Assembly (NCBI GenBank): GCA_038277395.1
Contig: CM076190.1
Coordinates: 243,207,256 to 243,271,255, forward strand
Direction: 5' to 3'
Length of the DNA stretch: 64,000 bases
Source: Dryocosmus kuriphilus
Taxonomy: Eukaryota; Arthropoda; Insecta; Hymenoptera; Cynipidae
Every line of letters begins with the position of its first letter. Position 1 is the stretch's first letter. Of the stretch, positions 57,460 to 64,000 are shown piece after piece. The position numbers and the translations under genes were made by a program. Below the pieces are notes generated by a model that had not been told where the DNA came from, searched no databases, and saw only the letters and a list, made by a program, of their open reading frames with translations.

Positions 57460-57990
57460 AGAATTCATCATATTTATTTGAAAAATTGTGTTTATTAAAA
57501 ATGCACTTTTTAGTTGAAAAATTAATTTTCCTAAAACAAAGACACAAATATGGTTTACAGTGTTCTGGAAATGTCTTTTCGTTTACCTTAAAATATTCTT
57601 TTTGGTTGGAATTGCAAATATTTTTGTTCCGAAGCTCATGGATTTTTAAAAGGATTAATCTTTCTTGAAAAATGATGGTTGTTGGTTGGATATTCAACTA
57701 TTGTCGGTTCGAAATTAATCTTCCGTGTCGAAAATTCAACTATTTAAAAAATTTCCTTTCCCTTGATTGATTGTAAATTTAAAAATCTTTGAGATAATTT
57801 ATCCTTTTTTGATGAAAAACTGACATATTTGGTTGAAGATTAAATAGTCACGTTCTTAGTTGAAAATTCTTTTCTTTTTCAGCATAAAATTCAACTACCT
57901 TATTGAAAATGCGTATTTTTAGTTCTTTCTTTTTACTTTAATTCAGCTAATTTTGTTCGAAAATTAATTTTTTTGGAAAATTTAACTATA
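57460..57990 (+). repeat. Degenerate TTGAAAATTCAAC array, forward polarity
   Basis: Variants of TTTTAGTTGAAAAATTAATT, GGTTGGATATTCAACTATTG and GTCGAAAATTCAACTATTT. The mariner at 57995 inserted at its right end. Confidence 0.65.
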
Positions 57991-57994
57991 ATAC

Positions 57995-59221
57995 GAGGTG
58001 CGTCCGGAAACTATCAGACCTGCGTTCATATCTTCGCGTCAGAGCTCTCCAGCGGCCTCTGCGAGGTATGAGCGTAACCAGTAGTCCCTTACGAAATCCC
58101 TGATGGCCGTAGTTATCGGTCGGACGCCTTGGGTCGCGTGCAGCGTGTGTTCACGTACAACGTGCTTCTTTCGTTCATCGCATTTGTGTAATGTTGGAAA
58201 TGACAGGAAGAAGAGATCAGCGAATTTGCATCAAGTTTTGTTTCGATCTCGGCAAGAGTTTTACGGGGAATATTGAAATGATACAGAAGGCCTTTGGGGA
58301 CAAAGGTATGGTTATAACACAGATAAAAGAGTGGTATAAGCGGTTTAAAAATGGCCGCACATCTGTTGACAGTGACTCTCATTCCGGCCGACCTCTGCTG
58401 TCAACAACACGGGAAAACGTCGAGCGTGTGCGACTTTCGATTGAAGTTGATCGTCGATTAACTGTTCGTGAAGTAGGAAATGTTCTCAGAACACCGAAAA
58501 GTACTGTTTGGGAAGTTTTGAACAAGATTTTGGGAATGGCACGCGTGTGTGCGAAATTCGTTCCAAAATTGCTCACGACCGAGCAGAAAGACCTTCGCTC
58601 TGAAATCGCCCCCAAGACAACTTGGAAATGGCCAGTGTTGAGGAAAATGTCCTTAAGAACGTTATTACTGGCGATGAGTCATGGGCTTGTGGTTTTTTTC
58701 GATTGTGAGGGTCTTGTGCATAGCGAATTTGCTCTAAGAGGTCAGACGATCAGCAAAGAATATTACGTTGAAATTCTAAAAAGATTGCGTGATGCCGTGA
58801 GAAGAAAACGACCGCGTTTATGGTCAAGCGCTGATTGGCTTCTTCACCACGATAACGCGCCAGCGCTTTCATCGAAACTTTGCAGCAATTTTTGGCGAAA
58901 CTCTAGATTGTACAGCTTCGTCAGCCTCTGTACAGTCCTGACATAGCTCCCTGCGACTTTTAGTTGTTACAAAAATTGAAAATGGCGATCAAAGTATAGC
59001 GGTTTGACGAAATCGAGACGATTCAGAGTAACGCAACGCGCGAACTAAAGGCCATTCCAAAATCTGCGTTCGAGGATAGCTTTAGGACGTGGAAGCACCG
59101 CTGGGAGCATGTGGTTCAATCATATTGGGACTACTTCGAAGGTTGCCACAGCTCGGATGACGAAAAATAGAACCAACGCGGAGATATCGCCGCAGGTAGG
59201 ATAGCTTTCGGACACACCTCG
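57995..59221 (+). mobile_element. Mariner transposon with TIRs and TA duplication
   Basis: Left end CGAGGTGCGTCCGGAAACTA and right end, complemented, CGAGGTGTGTCCGAAAGCTA form inverted termini. TA stands on both sides (57993-57994, 59222-59223). Length 1227 bp is close to full size. It belongs to a different lineage from the mariner at 45652, judging by the TIR beyond CGAGGTG and by the transposase. Confidence 0.92.
58160..59170 (+). pseudogene. Mariner transposase (DD34D type)
   Basis: The frame at 58191-58946 holds the DNA-binding half (ICIKFCFDLGKSFTGNIEMI, IKEWYKRFKNGRTSV, GRPLLSTTRENVERVRLSIE, RRLTVREVGNVL). In a shifted frame NVITGDESW (about 58665) carries the first catalytic Asp. A deletion of roughly 50 codons follows, then FALRGQTISKEYYVEILKRL, WLLHHDNAPALSS (second Asp), and in a shifted frame YSPDIAPCDF with the third Asp and a TAG right after. 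The end is SAFEDSFRTWKHRWEHVVQS. It would cut and paste the element into TA sites. Frame changes near 58620, 58700 and 58890 and the deletion make it inactive. Confidence 0.9.
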
Positions 59222-59394
59222 TATATTAAAATATGTAATTGTTACTAATGCATCCTTTTTGTTCTTTAAATGTCATTAAGTCCATCCTTTTGTGTGTCGG
59301 TCCGCTGAGAGGACAAAACGACACCCGTTCATCTCCTCTGGTGGCCCGAGAAAGAGTCGGTCGGTTTTTCTGCACTCTGCGGGAGTGGGGTGTT

Positions 59395-59680
59395 TGTACT
59401 GCGTGAAAGATCTGCCGTGTGTTCACTCGTGATGGCTCACACAGCGCATCGACCAATGAAGGCATTCCATCTGAGTTACCATTTTGCGTTCAACAGGGGG
59501 GTTAGCCCCAAAAGTTCGGCTTCAAAGCCCGAAACCTCTTCGTACTGCGTTCAAGTAGGGGGAGGGGGTGAGATCCGGGCCATATCTGCAGTGTGCTCAC
59601 TGGTGATAACTCCCGGAGGGCATCGATCAAAGAAGGCACTTCAGCGGTTTTCCCGTTTTGCGTTCAACAATATAAGTTTG
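59395..59680 (+). repeat. Imperfect tandem duplication, about 185 bp
   Basis: The block with GTGTGTTCACTCGTGATGGC, GCATCGACCAATGAAGGCA and CCATTTTGCGTTCAAC (59410-59495) recurs as GTGTGCTCACTGGTGATAAC, GCATCGATCAAAGAAGGCA and CCGTTTTGCGTTCAAC (59590-59670). No gene recognised; composition is GC-richer than the flanks. Confidence 0.7.
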
Positions 59681-59759
59681 AATAGCTCTTAAAAGAGCTG
59701 TTGGAAAAGAATTTTTCGCATTTAGACACATCACTAATTCACAGTCTCACTGCTGCACA

Positions 59760-60470
59760 CACAAAAAAAGCAAGAGCTGGAGAAATCCTGGTTGATTATG
59801 AAAAAACAGCTTTACTTATCAGGGCAAGGGTGCAGCTCTGACATTTGGATGTTTCGGGGAGCGTTCGACGCTCGAGACGATCTTGGTCACGCGCCGGTGT
59901 GTTGAAAGATCAAGGCGGATCGACAATTCCAGATCCTGTGCAGACTATGTCCAAAAATAAAAAATGTTCGCGTAAGCACGTGTAGGTGCGTTGCGGTTTC
60001 CCTGCCGACTGCCCGTTCGCCTGAAATGTGCTATCTTTATGCACTTAGATGCGGGGCAGGTGCCATGCCAATTTGCAGCATGGGGGGCGGGGCCCGTCTC
60101 TAGTTTGTTCCCTATGTAGATGGAAGTGGACGTCCGAGAGCGGGTTTCCCTTCCAAGTCGCCGTGGATCAATAAGGACATTTCCCCTCCACGCATAGACT
60201 TGCGCATGTACTCGCGTCTTGGCTTCCCGATACATCCTAATGAAATGCTGAGCTTACACAGAAAACATTCTTAGAACCTAATACAGATATAATGTAATGT
60301 ATTTAATACGTTCGTATACTATAATGTATATGATAATAATAATAGTAACTCTTATAATGCTGAGGGTGAAGATGTAAAAATTTAAAGGTAACCGGTGGGG
60401 TAGAAACGACGCCGTACTCAGTCGCTAGTGCTTGTTAAAAGAGAGAAACAGATAACCTCGCGATGGCTCC
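59760..60470. other. Unassigned flank of the gypsy element
   Basis: No domain recognised. The minus-strand frame 59945-60235 is balanced but unknown. Lying downstream of the gypsy pol, this stretch may include its 3' LTR, which I could not delimit because no second LTR is in the window. Confidence 0.35.
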
Positions 60471-60474
60471 AATT

Positions 60475-60630
60475 GTGACAGGTCAAAATTTTTCTAAGTT
60501 CAGAAGACGACAATTTTTTCAAGTCCAAAACGTCGAAAATTTTTCTATGTTCAAAAAAGTTGAAAGTTTTTCTAAGTCCAAAGAAGTCGAAATTTTTTTT
60601 AAGTCCAAATAGTCGAAGTTTTGGGAAACG
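60475..60630 (-). repeat. Minisatellite, about 28-30-bp unit, five copies
   Basis: Units of the form AAGTCCAAAxxAGTCGAAAxTTTTTC repeat about five times. On the minus strand they translate as a repeated FDFFGLRK-like decapeptide within the frame 60418-60783, but there is no other sign of coding. Confidence 0.8.
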
Positions 60631-61149
60631 GGTTCTTGACGCGTGGTTCGGAGTTGTTTGCACTGAGGACATTGGGTGTGCAAGATCTTCATAAACCGAT
60701 AGGTTTACAATTTTGGACTGGGAGCGTATATCAACTCCATTGCTCCCCGAAATAGACGTTGCACACCGTTTTCGCAATATCACGAAGGCAAGCGAATAGT
60801 CATAGAGGGAAAAGTAAAAGAAAAAATAAAATGATTAATTATAAATGAAATATTTACCGTTAAGTAGGTCCGCTGACCTTCTTGCTGTCGAAGGTGTGCG
60901 CGGCTGTGGACCGCCGCGACTCTTGCCGTGGGCTTTTTCGGACGAGTCCCATGACTCGGCCATTCGAAGATGTGTGCGATGTAACACCGTCACGTTGCTA
61001 GTCTTAATGTTGTCAAAGTCTCCTGACTTTACCCTAAGGTCCTAAGTGGCCGCTTCGCCGAAGCGCGAAAGGACGGGCCTCTCCGTAGTACGGCGTGATT
61101 CCTCGCCTTAGTTTATAGCGTGTCCGCGGGATATAATCGTCGTTGACTG

Positions 61150-64000
61150 TCCCCTCGCCGGATTCAGTCAGGTTGGATGGATCGTGGTGTGGTGCAGATT
61201 ACGATAACACGCTGCCGTTGTGAAGACGGGAGCCTTGTAAGCATGTAGCGGGTTACCCATGCTGCTTCCCTCCTGCGAAGGATTTGGGTGTGCTGGTGGT
61301 AACTCGTCATAAGTTACCGAGTAGTGTGACTGCTCGTCGTTACTAGTGGGTTATTCACCCATGCTGCTTCCTTTCTGAGGGGAATGTGGGTTTGTTGGTG
61401 GTAGCTCATTCTGAGATGCCGAGTATTGTGACTATACATCATCAGCGGTGGGCTAATTACCCAAGCTGCTAGTCTCCTGAGAAGAATGTGGTTGTGTTAA
61501 TAGTGGCTCTTCTTGAGCTGGAGTGCAGTTAGCCGGTGCTCGGAGGAGTTGTTTTTTTCGTGCACTTTGGTTCGAACGCCGTTGTTCTGTACCCATTAGA
61601 CGTCTCCCACTAACCGAGAGTCGACGGTCCACGATCCTGTGCTTTTTGGTCAAATCACTGGTTAAAATTTTTATCCTCCTTCGATAAGGGTAGGGTGCTT
61701 ACGAACACCTGGTCGCCAGGCTGGTAGTACCGGGTATTCTCGTGTTGTCCAACATAACCTCGCTGTTACTGTATTTTGTGGGCTCGCGCTTTTTCTTCCC
61801 TTTCCGGATGTTCCAGATGCAGGGTTGGGGAGGCGTCATCGAACCTCCATTCCCCTTGTTTTCGACCGAGTAAAAGGTAACTTTGTGTCCGACCGATAGC
61901 TGCATTTCGTACACGATGCATGTCGAAAGCAATCTCTGGCAAAAGTCGATCCAATTTACGGTGGCCTCCCTGTTCGGTGCGTAGGCGCATTCATTTTTTT
62001 ACTTCCTGATGGCGACGTTCGGTGTGGTTGGCGCGTGGATGACTAATCGGTGTAGTCCATAAATCATAATCCCATCTTCGGTTGGCATCGATCAATTGCC
62101 GGTTGACGAACTGGCGCCCATGGGTTTCCCAAGCCTGGGATATTCCCAACGAGGAAAGGCTCCTTTTTCCGTCAGAGTAGTAACAACGGGGACCTTCGAG
62201 GACCCTAGGGGAAATGCTTCGGTCCAACGAGAAAAAAAGGTCGGTGACTACGAGGATGAACTTCTTGCCCGTGGCCGCAGTCGCATACGGTCCCATCAGG
62301 GCCAATGCTATCGTGTTGCGTGTTTTCTACGGTGTACGAGGTTTCAGGTGGTCCTTCCTTGTTGAGCGCATCGCCTTTGTGCATATGCACAGGCGGCAAC
62401 TTGTGACGTACCTTCGTGCATCGCGGCGCATACTTGGCCAATAATATCGTGTTTGAATGTCCCGGAAAGTATCGTCCATTCCTCTGTGTCACGCGAGATG
62501 CCACTCGTGGTGTTCCAATAGATCTTGCTCGATAGATCCTCGGGTAAAAGGAGTGACAGAACCTGATCGCCAGGGTGATGTTTCTAGAACACGTGATTAT
62601 CAAGATGATGTTCCTGCACATAGCGTTATTCGCAAGCGTTTCTCCTGTCTGATCTCACAGATCGTTCCACCATCTGACTTCGCGGTTGACTGCAGGATCA
62701 AATTGCTGTGCATCCGAAACTTCGTCGATGAGGCAGCGGCCACTTAGGGCGCTAATGCGTGTCGGGGCGGCATTCTCGGCACCTTCATCTCATTCGAGGA
62801 GTGGGGGCAGCATTGTCTCCTGGTCGGGTTCTCCGGGGAAAGGGGCTTCCGGTGCTGCGTGGCGCGATAAGGCATCGGCGAGTCCATTTTCCTTTCCCGG
62901 GCGTGTTCGACGTTGAAATTAAAACGGCTGATGAAGCTGGCCCACTGTGTTAAGTCCTTTTTGGCGTCCTTCAGCTGACCGAGCCACGTTTGGGCTTTGT
63001 TGTCGGTTCGGAGGGTAAAGTGTCACTGCGGGTTTAAATTTTGCGCTGGCGTATGAGATGATCCTTCATCGTCCCACCTCGTCATTGTAGGAAAGTACAG
63101 TTCCCATTCGATGATCGCTAGCATCGGTTTGCATGATCTTGGGGAAGTTGGGATGGGCCGATCCAGTTTGGGTGGCTTCTGCATTATTTTTAAGACGGCG
63201 TCGAAGGCAGTCTGGGCTGCGATGGCCCATGGATAGGTGAGGTTTGTATTCAGTTAGTACGTGAGTGGGGCGGCAACTTCGCGAAATGTGGGACATATTC
63301 TCGGAGCCACCCGCATGTACTCAAGAAACTTCTCAGCTGCTTTCTAGTGCGGAGTGGTTTTTGTTTCTTGGATGGCCCGCACGTTTTCTGTTTCGGCGTA
63401 ATTGCCGTCCGACGTGACGACATGTCCCAAATATTTACTTCAAGCTCTTTCCTCCGAAGTGGCCACAGCGAACTTTCTCCAGTTAGTCCCAAAAACTTCG
63501 CGCTTGAAGTTCTGGAAGGTGCTTGGGGCGTTCTTCAAACCAAAAGGGTGCATACGGCGCTGGTACTGACCTCCGTCAGGAATCGTGAAGGCCGCATACT
63601 TTCGGGAATCGGTATGGAGGGGTATTGGCCAGTATCTGCTTTTTAGATCAATATTTGAGAAAATTCGTGCCTGTCCTAGATACTTCTGTGATTCGAGGAT
63701 GATTGGAAGCGGTTGGGCCGAGTCGGCGGTAAGTTCGCTCAGTCTAAGGAAATCCATACAGAAACGTTTGGAACCGTCCTTCTTGTTCTGAATCAGGGGA
63801 GGTGAGCTGTACAGAGAAGATACTGGCTCGATGATCCTGTTGGCCAGCATATCTGCAACCTCGGTATCAAAGCCTTTCTTGTTTGCGTCCCAGTATCCTC
63901 GTGGCCGTATCCGGAAGGGTTATTCTGATTTAAGGTGGATTTCATGTTTCACTGTGAAAGTGGGCTGCATTCTCCCACCTTGGTCGAAGAAACGCTGGTG
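61150..64000 (-). pseudogene. Ty3/gypsy retrotransposon pol (RT-RNase H-integrase), truncated by window edge
   Basis: Minus-strand order: RT block RIIEPVSSLYSSPPLIQNKK, GSKRFCMDFLRLSE, IFSNIDLKSRYWPIPLHTDS (motif A Asp) and HPFGLKNAPSTFQNF (63520). Then the connection RTRKQLRSFLSTCGWLREYV, RNase H KIMQTDASDHRMGTVL (63110), ENGLADALSRHA (about 62890), and a decayed integrase zinc finger (near 62400). The integrase core follows: MALMGPYATAATGKKFILVV, HGRQFVNRQLIDANRRW and HPRANHTERRHQEVKK (62000), with Glu kept but the second Asp region reading ETHGRQF. The YxDD region is missing between the RT blocks. The C-terminal tail has 102-bp in-frame repeats (61249-61550). Many frameshifts; dead. Gag, protease and 5' LTR lie beyond 64000. 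Confidence 0.9.
61249..61550 (-). repeat. Three 102-bp in-frame repeats in the gypsy pol tail
   Basis: CATGCTGCTTC recurs at 61258 and 61360, with a diverged copy at 61462, exactly 102 bases (34 codons) apart. On the minus strand they encode a repeated ELPPxxPxxSQxGSSMGN-type segment, interrupted by two or three stop codons. Confidence 0.85.

Noticed and set aside
60418..60783. Minus-strand frame of 121 codons as a gene
   Set aside because: Half of it is a 28-30-bp minisatellite, and the remainder shows no domain or splice signal.

Overview
This is eukaryotic, AT-rich, gene-poor and transposon-rich DNA with two 500-base assembly gaps. The mix points to an arthropod, most likely an insect: Penelope-like retroelements with a GIY-YIG nuclease, a Polinton/Maverick, BEL/Pao and Ty3/gypsy retroelements, Tc1 and mariner transposons, and two non-LTR retrotransposons. 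The purine-rich non-LTR element resembles ones I associate with Hymenoptera, so a wasp or ant is my best guess. I see no operon, bacterial promoter, CRISPR array or complete tRNA/rRNA gene. Only one open frame (13244-13857, minus) looks like a host exon not explained by a mobile element. A weaker candidate first exon lies near 57200.

Layout. 1-676 is a near-identical copy of 21409-22077 and is cut by a gap. About 1560-11300 is a decayed Polinton/Maverick carrying, in order, DNA polymerase B (+), integrase (-), packaging ATPase (-), a phospholipase-A2-like virion protein (+), an adenain-type protease (+), a penton-like capsid protein (+) and the major capsid protein (+). Its polymerase gene is split by a truncated Penelope element (2047-3420) and a GC-rich dispersed repeat (3462-4095). 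14880-17560 is a much better preserved Penelope element. 17790-19701 (-) is a decayed transposase-like gene. 23300-26300 (-) is an APE-type non-LTR retrotransposon, 27480-29640 (+) a BEL/Pao gag-protease relic, and 33280-37990 (+) a second, purine-rich non-LTR element. 38879-40006 looks like a solo LTR with a primer-binding site. 40286-41554 is a Tc1 element, 43128-44411 a GC-rich TIR element of unusual composition, and 45652-46588 and 57995-59221 are mariners. 47220-50311 is a DNA transposon with 241-bp inverted termini and a zinc-finger transposase-like gene. 61150-64000 (-) is a Ty3/gypsy pol that runs off the window.

Between these lie long arrays of a degenerate motif related to TTGAAAATTCAAC. 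Its orientation flips in an ordered way, always the reverse form first and then the forward form, so the arrays look like old giant fold-backs that served as landing pads for later insertions.

The genes of the Polinton would have worked together: protein-primed replication, integration, DNA packaging, proteolytic maturation and a jelly-roll capsid. All are broken here. The item I consider most worth pursuing is the 47220-50311 transposon. Its boundaries are sharp, its three acidic candidate residues survive, and I cannot place it in a named superfamily. The polarity-flipping arrays and the GC-rich TIR element come next.
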